From NCBI GenBank assembly GCA_947449135.1, contig CANFQO010000015.1, positions 1 to 53,596 on the forward strand: a stretch of DNA of 53,596 nt. Direction: 5' to 3'. The notes below the pieces were generated by a model that did not search any database, was not told where the DNA came from, and saw only the letters and a program-made list of their open reading frames with translations. The position numbers were made by a program, and so were the translations under genes. The number at the start of each line of letters is the position of its first letter. Position 1 is the first letter of the stretch. This document shows positions 8,402 through 16,589 of the stretch, piece after piece. This DNA comes from Planctomycetaceae bacterium. Its GTDB lineage: Bacteria > Planctomycetota > Planctomycetia > Pirellulales > UBA1268.

Positions 8402-9745
8402 CTAACTGGCGGCCGCCGTGCCAGCGAGAAAGCCGCTGGCCCAGGCCCACTGAAAATTGAATCCGCCGATCCGGCCGTCGACATCGAGCACCTCCCCGGC
8501 AAAATAGAGCCCCGGGCAGAGACGGCTCTCCATCGTGTCGAGGCGGACCTCCGAGAGCGGCACGCCGCCAGCGGTCGCCTCGGCGAGGGTAAAGCCCCGA
8601 TCTCCCGTGACGTCCAAGGGGGTGGCTGTGAGCAGGTGCACTAATCGCTTGCGCGGTTCGCGGGGCAGGTCGCCGCTGGTCGGCGCGCCGGCGAGTTCAC
8701 AGAGTTGCCGCGCAAGCCGGTCGGGGAGATGGTCTCGCAGGATCGCGAGCGTGCCGCGGCCCCCTGGCTTGAGCAGCAGCGCGTCGACAGCGTCGGGAGG
8801 GGTGCCGGGCAGCCAGTTGATCGACAGCCGCGCCGGCGGCGACGCCGTCACAGCGGCCTGATCCCGAGCGACGAGCCAATGGCGGCTGATATCGAGCACG
8901 GCAGGACCGGAGAGGCCGAAGTGGGTGCAGAGTGTGCTGCCGTGGGAGGCCTTGATCCGCTTGCCGGTGACGGCAGAGAGCACGAGTTCGGCGGGGAGCG
9001 TGAGGCCAGAGAGTGCGGTGATCCAGTGGCCCGCGGGTAAGACCAGCGGCACGAGTGCCGGCACGATCGGCGCGGTGAGCGAGTGGCCGAGCGAGCTGGC
9101 CAGCAGATGGCCGCCGCCATCGGAGCCCGACTTCGGCAATGACTTTCCTCCGGTGCAGAGTATGACGCGGCCTGCACGCAGGAGACCTGCCGAGGTCGTG
9201 ATGAGAAAGCCAGCGGTGTCGCGAGTGATTGCTTCCACCCGTGCGGGATGGACGAGCGTGGTGCCACCGCGGGTCGCCTCGCGGACGAGCGCGTCGAGCA
9301 CGGTCCGCGCCGAGTCGGTGATCGGAAAAAGTTTTCCCGTGTCTTCGCGTTTGAGTTCCACGCCAGCTGCCTTGAAGAAGGCTACGGTATCGTCTGCCGT
9401 GAACCGTGCGAGCACCTTGCGGATCGCCGGTGGCGTGCTGCCGGCAAAGTCGGACTCGGTCACCTGCCAGTGGGTGACGTTGCAACGGCCACCGCCGGCC
9501 ACGAGGATTTTGGCGCCCAGCTTCCTCGCTCCGTCGACGGCCAGAATCGAGAGGGTTCGGCCGCGGTCCCGGGTCGTGCGGCCAGCCCACGTGGCTGCGA
9601 ACAGACCGGCAGCCCCGGCGCCCACGATCGCGATGTCGGCCTGCCGGACGGGGGCGTGAGTATGTCCGTCGATGGCGGCGTCAATGGACGACGGTGTGTC
9701 GCTGAGGGCAGGCTGGGGCTCGGGTGCGTGTGTATCTGAGGTCAT
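8402..9745 (-). CDS. HI0933/YhiN-family FAD-dependent oxidoreductase
   Basis: The 447-residue flavoprotein has a dinucleotide-binding motif VGAGAAGLFAA (about residues 41-51) and the family block GAKILVAGGGRCNVTH. ILCTGGKSLPKSGSDGGG and the C-terminal GLYFAGEVLDVDGRIGGFNF, which closes the FAD site, are also present. HI0933/BaiN-like proteins are soluble flavin oxidoreductases whose physiological substrate is mostly unknown. The start at 9745 is preferred; an in-frame ATG at 9838 adds 31 residues with no family similarity, and the first 35 residues of the chosen form are already a linker. It is transcribed alone, convergent with the GT9 gene and divergent from the first PSCyt gene. Confidence 0.88.
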   Translation of the reverse strand: MTSDTHAPEPQPALSDTPSSIDAAIDGHTHAPVRQADIAIVGAGAAGLFAATWAGRTTRDRGRTLSILAVDGARKLGAKILVAGGGRCNVTHWQVTESDFAGSTPPAIRKVLARFTADDTVAFFKAAGVELKREDTGKLFPITDSARTVLDALVREATRGGTTLVHPARVEAITRDTAGFLITTSAGLLRAGRVILCTGGKSLPKSGSDGGGHLLASSLGHSLTAPIVPALVPLVLPAGHWITALSGLTLPAELVLSAVTGKRIKASHGSTLCTHFGLSGPAVLDISRHWLVARDQAAVTASPPARLSINWLPGTPPDAVDALLLKPGGRGTLAILRDHLPDRLARQLCELAGAPTSGDLPREPRKRLVHLLTATPLDVTGDRGFTLAEATAGGVPLSEVRLDTMESRLCPGLYFAGEVLDVDGRIGGFNFQWAWASGFLAGTAAAS

Positions 9746-9978
9746 GGGTGTCGGTGACGTGTGGCTGGGCCCGGAGAAGGCGTGAACCAACAATACCCGA
9801 CCTTCCCTGAGGGAAAACGCCATCACCGTTTGCCGCACTGAGGAGCTTTCTGGCCGAGTCGCCGTCCGGGTGGTATCGTTCAGGAGTCTGCGAATTTCCC
9901 GCCGATCGGCCTCTAGGTCCGCGATCCGAGGGCTCCCCCTCCGGCTCGGTGACGCGGGTAACCCTCCGAAAAAATTCC

Positions 9979-12549
9979 ATGGGTTGCTCGAAACGACTTT
10001 CCGCTTGGCATCTCGTGGGCATGGCCGCGGCCATGGTCGCAGCCGGCTCGACTGCCCGGGCGTCTGAACCGCCAGCGCAGTCGCTCGACTTCAATCGCGA
10101 CATCCGTCCGATCCTCGCCGAAAACTGCTTCTATTGCCACGGTCAGGACAGCAGCAAGCGGGAGGCCGGCCTGCGGCTCGACGACCGCGCGGCGGCGATC
10201 GAAGTGGGAGCCATCGTGCCGGGCGACACCGGCGCGAGCGTGTTGTTGGAGCGGATCCACTCGACCGATGCCGACGTGCTGATGCCGCCACCCACCTCCA
10301 ACCGGCGGCTCTCCGACGAGCAGAAGCAGCTGCTCGATCGCTGGATCAAGGAGGGAGCGGAGTACACGCCGCACTGGGCGTTCCTGCCACCCGTGCGGCC
10401 GCAGCCGCCGGAGGTGCAACAGGCTGAGTGGGCGAGAAACGAGATCGATCGTTTTGTGCTTCAGAAACTGGAGCAGGTGGGCCTGACGCCGTCGCCGGAG
10501 GCCGACCGGGCCACGCTCGTTCGCCGGCTCCATGCCGATCTGGTCGGCCTGCCGCCGACGCCGGAGGAGGTCGACGCTTTCGTGGCCGACCCCGATCCGC
10601 AGGCCTATGAACACCTCGTCGAGCGACTGCTCTCCAGCCCGCATTATGGCGAGCGGATGGCGCTGTCTTGGCTCGATGCCGCCCGCTATGCCGACTCCAA
10701 CGGCTTCCAGCAGGATGGCGACACCTGGCAATGGATCTGGCGGGACTGGGTGGTGAAGGCCCTCAATGCCGACATGCCATTCGATCGGTTTTCGACCGAA
10801 CAGCTGGCGGGTGATCTGCTGCCGGACGCGACCACCGATCAGAAAATCGCCAGCGGGTTCAACCGCAACCATCTCTTGAACGGCGAGGGAGGGGCGATTG
10901 CCGAGGAGCAGCGGTTCAACAACCTTTTCGACCGCGTCGACACGACGAGCACCACATGGCTGGGCCTGACGATGGCCTGTGCCCAGTGCCACGACCATAA
11001 ATACGACCCCCTGACCCAGACCGACTACTACGCGCTGCTCGATGCGTTCAACCACCTGCCGGAGTCGGGGGCACCGACCTGGTTCTCGCCGCGAATCCGG
11101 GTGGCCCCGCCGGTGATCGAGGTGCCATCGGAAGACACTAAGAAAAGGCTGGACGAACTCGAAGCCGCGCTGAAGACACAGGAGGCGGATGCCACGCCCG
11201 TGGTCGATGCCGCCTACGCCGCCTGGAAAGCCGGTCTCTTTGCCGATGGTGAACCGGCGGATGGTGACGGCCTGCCCCGCAGCCTCACGCCGTTGCTGCG
11301 CAAACCGGAATCAGACCGTACGGATGAGGAGAAGCAATCGATCGAGAGCCAGCTCCGTCAGCATTTCGATGGCAAGGTGAAGAAGCGCATCGTCAAGGAT
11401 TTGCCGCAGGTCGTGAGATACGAGGCCGCGAAAAACGCCTTCGACCACTACAAAGGGGATCAACTTCCTCGCGTGATGGTGATGAGCGACGAGAAGCCCC
11501 GGGAAACGAAAATTCTCGACCGCGGTGACTACCTCTCACCCAAGGGTGAGACACTCACGTTCGCGCCACCCGGCTTCCTGCCACCGCTGCCCGCCGGCGC
11601 CCCAGCCAGCCGGCTCGGCCTGGCCCAGTGGCTCTTCCTGCCGGAACACCCGCTGACTGCCCGGGTGCAGGTCAACCGCATGTGGCAGCACTTCTTCGGC
11701 GCCGGGATCGTCAAGACGACTGAAGACATGGGGGTGCAGAGCGAGTACCCCGTGCACAGACACCTGCTCGACTGGCTGGCAGTCGAGTTTCGCGATCGGC
11801 AGTGGAGCCAGAAGCAGATGCATCGGCTGCTGGTCACGAGCGCCACCTACCGGCAGGCCGGGAAGGTGACGGCAGAGCATCTGGCAAAGGATCCCGAGAA
11901 CCGGCTCTTCGCGCGGGCCAGCAGGTTTCGGATGCCGTCGATGGTGCTCCGCGATGTGGCACTCTCCGCCAGTGGTCTGCTCGACCGGCGGATCGGCGGC
12001 CAGCCGGTCTATCCCTATCAGCCCGATCAGATTTGGGAAGCACTCGCCATCACGAAGGAACGTGACTTCACCTACCCGGCATCGCACGGCAGCGACCTCT
12101 ATCGCCGCAGCCTCTATACGTTCTGGCGGCGGACGGTGAACCCAGCCAACATGTTCGACATGGCCAACCGGCAGACCTGCAGTGTGCGTACCAGTCGCAC
12201 CTGCACGCCGTTGCACGCTCTCACCACGCTCAACGATCCGACCTGGGTCGAGGCAGCCCGCGTGCTGGCGGAGAAGGCCATGCAGGCCGCTGCAGACACC
12301 GATGCTCGGCTGGCGTTCGCCTTCCGCCGCGTGCTCGGTCGCTCACCGACCGACTACGACATGTCCACGCTCCGACGAATGATCGAACGGCAGTTGGCTG
12401 TCTACCGGGCGGACGCCGATGCGGCCAAGCAACTCGTGAGCGTGGGTGAGAGCAAGCGGGACGAATCGCTCGATCTCGCGGAACTCGCTTCCCTCAGCAG
12501 CGTCTGCCTCGGCATGTTCAATCTCGACGAGGCCCTGACACGGGAATGA
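9979..12549 (+). CDS. Planctomycete cytochrome c / DUF1549 / DUF1553 protein (PSCyt-PSD1)
   Basis: The 856-residue exported protein starts with a signal sequence ([18 protein letters not shown]). A planctomycete cytochrome domain follows, with heme motif CFYCH at residues 50-54 after [16 protein letters not shown]1549 follows with a second CxxCH-type motif [11 protein letters not shown] (C334, C337, H338). The C-terminal DUF1553 has [17 protein letters not shown] and [19 protein letters not shown]. These proteins are a hallmark of Planctomycetes; electron transfer tied to breakdown of polymers or sugars is often proposed but not proven. The start at 9979 places the signal peptide directly at the N-terminus. 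Its partner DUF1501 gene follows after 135 bases that contain structured element B. Confidence 0.9.
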   Translation: MGCSKRLSAWHLVGMAAAMVAAGSTARASEPPAQSLDFNRDIRPILAENCFYCHGQDSSKREAGLRLDDRAAAIEVGAIVPGDTGASVLLERIHSTDADVLMPPPTSNRRLSDEQKQLLDRWIKEGAEYTPHWAFLPPVRPQPPEVQQAEWARNEIDRFVLQKLEQVGLTPSPEADRATLVRRLHADLVGLPPTPEEVDAFVADPDPQAYEHLVERLLSSPHYGERMALSWLDAARYADSNGFQQDGDTWQWIWRDWVVKALNADMPFDRFSTEQLAGDLLPDATTDQKIASGFNRNHLLNGEGGAIAEEQRFNNLFDRVDTTSTTWLGLTMACAQCHDHKYDPLTQTDYYALLDAFNHLPESGAPTWFSPRIRVAPPVIEVPSEDTKKRLDELEAALKTQEADATPVVDAAYAAWKAGLFADGEPADGDGLPRSLTPLLRKPESDRTDEEKQSIESQLRQHFDGKVKKRIVKDLPQVVRYEAAKNAFDHYKGDQLPRVMVMSDEKPRETKILDRGDYLSPKGETLTFAPPGFLPPLPAGAPASRLGLAQWLFLPEHPLTARVQVNRMWQHFFGAGIVKTTEDMGVQSEYPVHRHLLDWLAVEFRDRQWSQKQMHRLLVTSATYRQAGKVTAEHLAKDPENRLFARASRFRMPSMVLRDVALSASGLLDRRIGGQPVYPYQPDQIWEALAITKERDFTYPASHGSDLYRRSLYTFWRRTVNPANMFDMANRQTCSVRTSRTCTPLHALTTLNDPTWVEAARVLAEKAMQAAADTDARLAFAFRRVLGRSPTDYDMSTLRRMIERQLAVYRADADAAKQLVSVGESKRDESLDLAELASLSSVCLGMFNLDEALTRE

Positions 12550-12576
12550 GGCTTCCGATCAACAGTCATGTGGAGA

Positions 12577-12648
12577 GCCATGATCGGCGGAAGCTCGACG
12601 AGCGTGGGCGTATCCTCGCCTCGCGAAGGAGACTTCTGCCGTCATGGC
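12577..12648 (+). repeat. Structured intergenic element, copy B
   Basis: It lies 27 bases after the PSCyt stop and ends 36 bases before the DUF1501 start. GCCATGA (12577-12583) pairs perfectly with TCATGGC (12642-12648), replacing the GGGGG/CCCCC stem of copies A and C. T12584 is bulged. CGGCGGAAG (12585-12593) pairs with CTTCTGCCG (12633-12641) with one G-T wobble. The inner hairpin is GGCG-TATCCT-CGCC (12607-12620) on a GCG/CGC base. In the second PSCyt/DUF1501 pair of this window the two genes overlap, leaving no room for such an element. Confidence 0.65.
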
Positions 12649-12684
12649 GACGCGTCGCCGCCGATGGAAGCCAGAGGGAAACCC

Positions 12685-14151
12685 ATGACTGAACTTCATC
12701 GTGAAACCATCCAGCGGGTCACTCGGCGACAGCTCTTCGGGTCCGCCGGCAACGGCATCGGAACGGTGGCGCTGGCGGCGCTGCTCCAGCGTGATGCCGC
12801 CGCTGCCGTCGCCACGCCTGCTGCCCTCGGCACGCCCGGTCTGCCGGGCCTGCCCCACCATCCACCCACGGCGAAACGGGTCGTCATGCTCTGGCAGGGG
12901 GGCGGGCCATCGCACGTCGATCTGTTCGACCCCAAGCCAGTGCTGATCAGCCGCAGCGGTGAGGATATTCCCGCGAGCGTCCGCGGCGGGACTCGCCTCT
13001 CGACCATGTCGAGCGACTATGCCAAGTGGCCGGTCGTTGCCCCGATCAAGGGCTTCAAGAAATACGGCAATGCTGGCATCGAGATGAGCGAGATGCTGCC
13101 GGGCATCGGCGGCATCGCCGACGAGATCTGCCTGGTGCGGAGCATGCACACGGAAGCCGTCAACCACGCGCCGGGCGTCACCTTTTTCATGACCGGGTCG
13201 CAGGTGCCGGGTCGGCCGAGCATGGGCGCATGGCTCAACTACGGCCTCGGCTGCGACACCGATGAACTGCCTGCCTTCGTGGTGATGACCTCGTCCGACA
13301 AGGAGAAGACCTGCGGGCAGCTCTTCTTCGACCACTATTGGGGCAGCGGGTTTCTCCCGAGCCGGTTCCAGGGTGTGCGGTTTCGCAACACGGGGGACCC
13401 CGTGCCCTATCTGGCCAATCCAAGCGGCGTGAGCCGGGAGTCGCGGCGGGCGCTGCTCGATGACATCGCCGCCATGAACGCCGCCCATCTCGCCGACTAC
13501 GGCGATCCGGAGATCGACACGCGGATCGCGCAGTATGAAATGGCCTTTCGGATGCAGATGAGCGTGCCAGAACTCGTCGACTTCTCGAACGAACCCCAGC
13601 ACGTGCTCGATCGCTACGGCCCCGACGTCCGTGTGAAGGGCAGCTTCGCCTACAACTGCCTGATTGCCCGGCGACTCCTGGAGCGGGGCACGCGGTTCGT
13701 GCAGTTGATGCATGCCGGCTGGGATCAGCATGGCAACCTCTTCACGCAGCTTGAAACGCAGTGTCGCGACACCGAGGGTCCGTCGGCGGCGCTCGTGCAC
13801 GACCTCAAGGAGCGGGGACTGCTCGCCGACACGCTGGTCGCCTGGGGGGGCGAATTCGGCCGTACGCCCTTTGGCCAGGGGGATCCGGCCAATCCCAAGG
13901 GCCGCGACCACTTTGGAAAAGCGTATTCATGGTGGCTGGCCGGCGGCGGCGTGAAGGCGGGCCACGTCTATGGATCGACCGACGACTATGCGTGGAACAT
14001 CACGGCTGACCCGGTGCACATTCACGACATGCAGGCCACGATCATGCACATGGCGGGCATTGACCACACGAAGCTCACCTTCCGCTACCAGGGCCGTCAG
14101 TTCCGGCTCACCGACGTGCATGGCCATGTCGTGAAGGGCATTCTGGCGTAG
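12685..14151 (+). CDS. DUF1501 protein with Tat-type signal
   Basis: The 488-residue protein belongs to DUF1501, a sulfatase/alkaline-phosphatase-like fold that accompanies PSCyt proteins in Planctomycetes. The N-terminus TRRQLFGSAGNGIG followed by a hydrophobic stretch is Tat-like, so export of a folded protein is likely. Family features are VVMLWQGGGPSHVDLFDPK, MHTEAVNHAPG and LVAWGGEFGRTPFGQG, ending in RDHFGKAYSWWLAGGGVK. The start at 12685 is set by AGAGGGA at 12673-12679; an earlier in-frame ATG would translate structured element B. The enzymatic activity is unknown. The last twelve codons are partly duplicated 128 bases downstream. Confidence 0.9.
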   Translation: MTELHRETIQRVTRRQLFGSAGNGIGTVALAALLQRDAAAAVATPAALGTPGLPGLPHHPPTAKRVVMLWQGGGPSHVDLFDPKPVLISRSGEDIPASVRGGTRLSTMSSDYAKWPVVAPIKGFKKYGNAGIEMSEMLPGIGGIADEICLVRSMHTEAVNHAPGVTFFMTGSQVPGRPSMGAWLNYGLGCDTDELPAFVVMTSSDKEKTCGQLFFDHYWGSGFLPSRFQGVRFRNTGDPVPYLANPSGVSRESRRALLDDIAAMNAAHLADYGDPEIDTRIAQYEMAFRMQMSVPELVDFSNEPQHVLDRYGPDVRVKGSFAYNCLIARRLLERGTRFVQLMHAGWDQHGNLFTQLETQCRDTEGPSAALVHDLKERGLLADTLVAWGGEFGRTPFGQGDPANPKGRDHFGKAYSWWLAGGGVKAGHVYGSTDDYAWNITADPVHIHDMQATIMHMAGIDHTKLTFRYQGRQFRLTDVHGHVVKGILA

Positions 14152-14154
14152 CGA

Positions 14155-14231
14155 GCCGGGCTGGATGCCCGGCGTCAGCACCAGCGACCTGCGGTCGCCA
14201 AGCAAAGCACGACAGGATGTCGTGGCTTTGC
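14155..14231. repeat. Two strong hairpins downstream of the first DUF1501 gene
   Basis: GCCGGGC (14155-14161) pairs with GCCCGGC (14167-14173) across a five-base loop. A second palindrome at 14202-14231 forms a 13-bp stem, GCAAAGCACGACA against TGTCGTGGCTTTGC, with one bulged G and a GGA loop. Neither is followed by a T-run, so a classical intrinsic terminator is not obvious. They lie between the gene's stop and the duplicated gene tail, and may be the ends of inserted or rearranged DNA. Confidence 0.45.
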
Positions 14232-14242
14232 GTGCAGTCAGC

Positions 14243-14279
14243 CGTGCACGGTCATGTGGTGAAGGGCATTTTGGCTTAA
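14243..14279 (+). pseudogene. Remnant copy of the DUF1501 C-terminal tail
   Basis: The sequence encodes VHGHVVKGILA and a stop, the same eleven residues that end the intact gene at 14151. The copies sit 128 bases apart. They differ at several bases, mostly silent (CAT/CAC, GGC/GGT, TAG/TAA), so the duplication is old. Homology continues a few bases past both stops (CCGGGCT) but not upstream of the valine codon. It is either the last piece of a deleted second DUF1501 gene or the scar of a small duplication. Confidence 0.6.
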
Positions 14280-14408
14280 CGCCGGGCTCGGCCATCCTGG
14301 CCGCCCCGGCTTGGCCGGCCTCCGCCGGCTGGTGCTGACCCGGCCCTCCGGGCCTGACGTGCGTGGGCTTGGCGCGTGTGGGCCTGGTGCGGCTCACAAA
14401 CATAAAAG

Positions 14409-14511
14409 CCCCGGACGGAAGTCCGGGGACACCGCGCTGTTGGGCGATCTCGGAACCACATTGCACGCGGAACGATGTTCGTAACCGGAGTCCCCCGGCT
14501 TCCGCCGGGGG
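14409..14511. repeat. REP-like inverted hairpin pair
   Basis: Two perfect 8-bp hairpins face each other: CCCCGGAC-GGAA-GTCCGGGG (14409-14428) and CCCCCGGC-TTCC-GCCGGGGG (14492-14511). Read on the opposite strand the second becomes a GGAA-loop hairpin preceded by GAAG, much like AAAG before the first, so they are inverted copies of one short repeat about 60 bases apart. This is the layout of a REP doublet (REPIN/BIME). No RAYT transposase gene is in the window. A further weak CCGG-AAAT-CCGG hairpin follows near 14540. Confidence 0.5.
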
Positions 14512-14573
14512 CTTCTTGTCCATCTTCGCACCGGGCCTGGTGATAAGTCCGGAAATCCGGGTGGCTTTTGGTG

Positions 14574-15560
14574 TCACCAGCGATGGTGCACGAGCGGCCG
14601 GATGGCGTCGTCGTAGATTTCCTGCACGGCGGCCAGCGTCGCCGGCGGCAAGGGCGGCAGGTCTGCCGCGTGGGCGTTGTCTGCGACCTGGCTCGGCCGT
14701 CGGGCACCTGGGATGACGCACGTGACTGCCGGGAAGGCGAGGATCCACTGGAGCGCAAACTGCGCGAGCGTTCTCCCGGCCGGCACCAGCGGCCGCAGGC
14801 GTTCCACGGTGGCCAGCCCCGTTTCGTAGTCGACGCCGGAGAACGTTTCGCCCCGGTCAAAACCGGCGCCGTCACGGTTGAAGGCGCGGTGGTCGTCCGC
14901 CGGAAACTCGGTGGTCGGCGTGAATCGGCCGCTGAGCAGTCCGCTGGCCAGCGGGACCCGCGCGATCACGGCCACCTGCCGCCGCAGCGCCTCCTCGAAG
15001 AAGAGTTCCGCGGGTCTGAGACGGAAGGCGTTGAAGATGATCTGCACCGACTGCACGTTCGGGTATTCGATCGCCTTGAGGGCCTCCTCGACCCGTTCGA
15101 CGCTGACGCCGTAGTGGCGGATCTTGCCGGCGGTGATCAGATCATCCAGACACTGAAAGACCTCTGGTCGGTAGTAGACATCGGTCGGCGGGCAGTGGAG
15201 TTGCACGAGATCGAGTCGGTCGGTCGCGAGATTTTTCAGGCTGCGGTCGACGAAGGCGACGAGGTTCGTGGCGTTGTAGCCATCGGCCGTGTGTGGATTG
15301 AGCCGTCGGCCCGCCTTCGTGGCCACGTAGAAGGGATCGGACCGTTCCCGGCGGAGGCGGGCGATCAGCCGTTCGCTGAGGCCGTCGCCGTAGACATCGG
15401 CGGTGTCGAAGAAGGTGATGCCGCAGTCGAGGGCCTTGTGGAGGGCGGCCATCGACTCTGCTTCATCGGCGCCGCCCCACTGGCCGCCGCCGATGCCCCA
15501 GGCGCCGAAGCCGATTTCGGAAACCTGCCAACCCGTCCGTCCGAATGTGCGTGTGTTCAT
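14574..15560 (-). CDS. Aldo/keto reductase
   Basis: The 328-residue protein is a complete aldo/keto reductase, an NAD(P)H-dependent TIM-barrel oxidoreductase. The catalytic tetrad is visible: D52 and Y57 in FDTADVYGDG, K82 in VATKAGRR and H122 in DLVQLHCPP. The cofactor end is recognisable in FPAVTCVIPGARRPSQVADN. The start at 15560 is chosen because MNTRTFGRTGWQVSEIGFG is the family's usual N-terminus; 66 residues upstream in the same frame are not. The substrate cannot be predicted. It diverges from a membrane protein gene that starts 99 bases away, so the short spacer should hold both promoters. Confidence 0.92.
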   Translation of the reverse strand: MNTRTFGRTGWQVSEIGFGAWGIGGGQWGGADEAESMAALHKALDCGITFFDTADVYGDGLSERLIARLRRERSDPFYVATKAGRRLNPHTADGYNATNLVAFVDRSLKNLATDRLDLVQLHCPPTDVYYRPEVFQCLDDLITAGKIRHYGVSVERVEEALKAIEYPNVQSVQIIFNAFRLRPAELFFEEALRRQVAVIARVPLASGLLSGRFTPTTEFPADDHRAFNRDGAGFDRGETFSGVDYETGLATVERLRPLVPAGRTLAQFALQWILAFPAVTCVIPGARRPSQVADNAHAADLPPLPPATLAAVQEIYDDAIRPLVHHRW

Positions 15561-15659
15561 GATGGCAGCAGTGTCGTGGAAAGAGCCGGTGGGCTCAAGC
15601 GGTCTCGGGACGAATGGGCAACGCCCGCGGATGTCGTTGCGCCCGTAGACTATTCGGTC

Positions 15660-16589
15660 ATGGACGTACCAATGGCTACCGCAGACTGTATTCGTGACCG
15701 TCGGGAATGGCCGCTCATGGCCATCGGCATCCTGCTCGTGGGCAGCGGCGTGGCCCACCTCGTCGTCTGGGCCGTGCTCGGGGGCCCGTGGGAGGGACCG
15801 GTCAGCTGGCGGAAGCCGATCCTGTTTGGTGTGTCAGGAGGGCTGACAAGCCTGTCGTTGGGATGGGCCTGGTCGAAGCTGCCGTGGCGGTGGGGCGATG
15901 CCTGGCTGGCCTCGAGCGTCGCGTGGGCCCTGTTCGTGGAGGTGGCGCTGATCGATCTGCAGGCCTGGCGTGGAGTGGCCAGCCACTTCAACCGGGCCAC
16001 GCCATTCGACTCATGGCTCTACGACACGATGGGCGTGCTCATCCTCTGGGTGACGCTCATCGCGATCGACCTCACGATTCGATTCTTTCGGCAATCCACT
16101 GGCCTGGCCGCCGACATGCTGCTGGCCGTCCGGGCGGGCCTCGTGCTGTTGGTGATCTCGTGCCTGCTTGGCATTTGGGTGAGCGTGAATGGTGACATGC
16201 GGGTGGCGGCGGGGCTCGAGCCCGAGCGCTACGGCGCCGCGGGTGTGCCAAAGTTTCCCCATGGTGCGGTGATCCATGCATTGCAGTGGCTGCCGATGCT
16301 CGCGTGGGCGGCGCGGCAGGCAGGCTTCACGGAACGCTGGCGTGTGTCGCTGGTGGCGGCTGCCACCGCCGGCACGTCGCTCATCGGCGTATTCGCTCTC
16401 GCACAGACGCTCGCGGGCCGGTCGCGTTTCGACGTGACACCTTCCACAGGTGTTGTCCTCGCCGGTGGCATTGCTTTGTTCGTCGTGCCTCTGCTCACGA
16501 TCGGTGTGGCGCTGGCACATCACCCACGGGTCACTGCGGTACCATCCAGGCCAGCGGGCCCGACTGCAGCCAGACGAGCAGGCCCATGA
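15660..16589 (+). CDS. Polytopic membrane protein of unknown function
   Basis: I do not recognise the family. The 309-residue protein has about seven or eight hydrophobic segments, starting with LMAIGILLVGSGVAHLVVWA and including GVLILWVTLIAIDLTI, AGLVLLVISCLLGIW and GGIALFVVPLLTIGVALA. Polar loops carry WEGPVSWRKP and FNRATPFDSWLYD. The ATG at 15660 lies just upstream of the first hydrophobic segment; the long in-frame extension upstream is antisense to the aldo/keto reductase. The last 20 or so codons overlap the end of the convergent lactate permease gene by 59 bases and encode a non-hydrophobic tail (RPAGPTAARRAGP). Confidence 0.7.
   Translation: MDVPMATADCIRDRREWPLMAIGILLVGSGVAHLVVWAVLGGPWEGPVSWRKPILFGVSGGLTSLSLGWAWSKLPWRWGDAWLASSVAWALFVEVALIDLQAWRGVASHFNRATPFDSWLYDTMGVLILWVTLIAIDLTIRFFRQSTGLAADMLLAVRAGLVLLVISCLLGIWVSVNGDMRVAAGLEPERYGAAGVPKFPHGAVIHALQWLPMLAWAARQAGFTERWRVSLVAAATAGTSLIGVFALAQTLAGRSRFDVTPSTGVVLAGGIALFVVPLLTIGVALAHHPRVTAVPSRPAGPTAARRAGP

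Noticed and set aside
12559..13911. Long open frame on the minus strand antisense to the first DUF1501 gene
   Set aside because: It mirrors codon bias in high-GC DNA; its translation shows no domain, while the plus strand encodes a complete recognisable family. Similar antisense frames under the PSCyt, macroglobulin and DUF1501 genes were rejected for the same reason.
14155..14511. Insertion sequence or CRISPR array in the repeat-rich spacer
   Set aside because: There is no transposase frame, no terminal inverted repeat pair bounding a gene, and no regular direct repeats with unique spacers; only hairpins and a gene-tail remnant are present.
14568..15659. N-terminal extension of the membrane protein gene at 15660
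   Set aside because: The extension lies antisense to the aldo/keto reductase, is hydrophilic and has no similarity to a membrane protein; the hydrophobic protein starts at the 15660 ATG.
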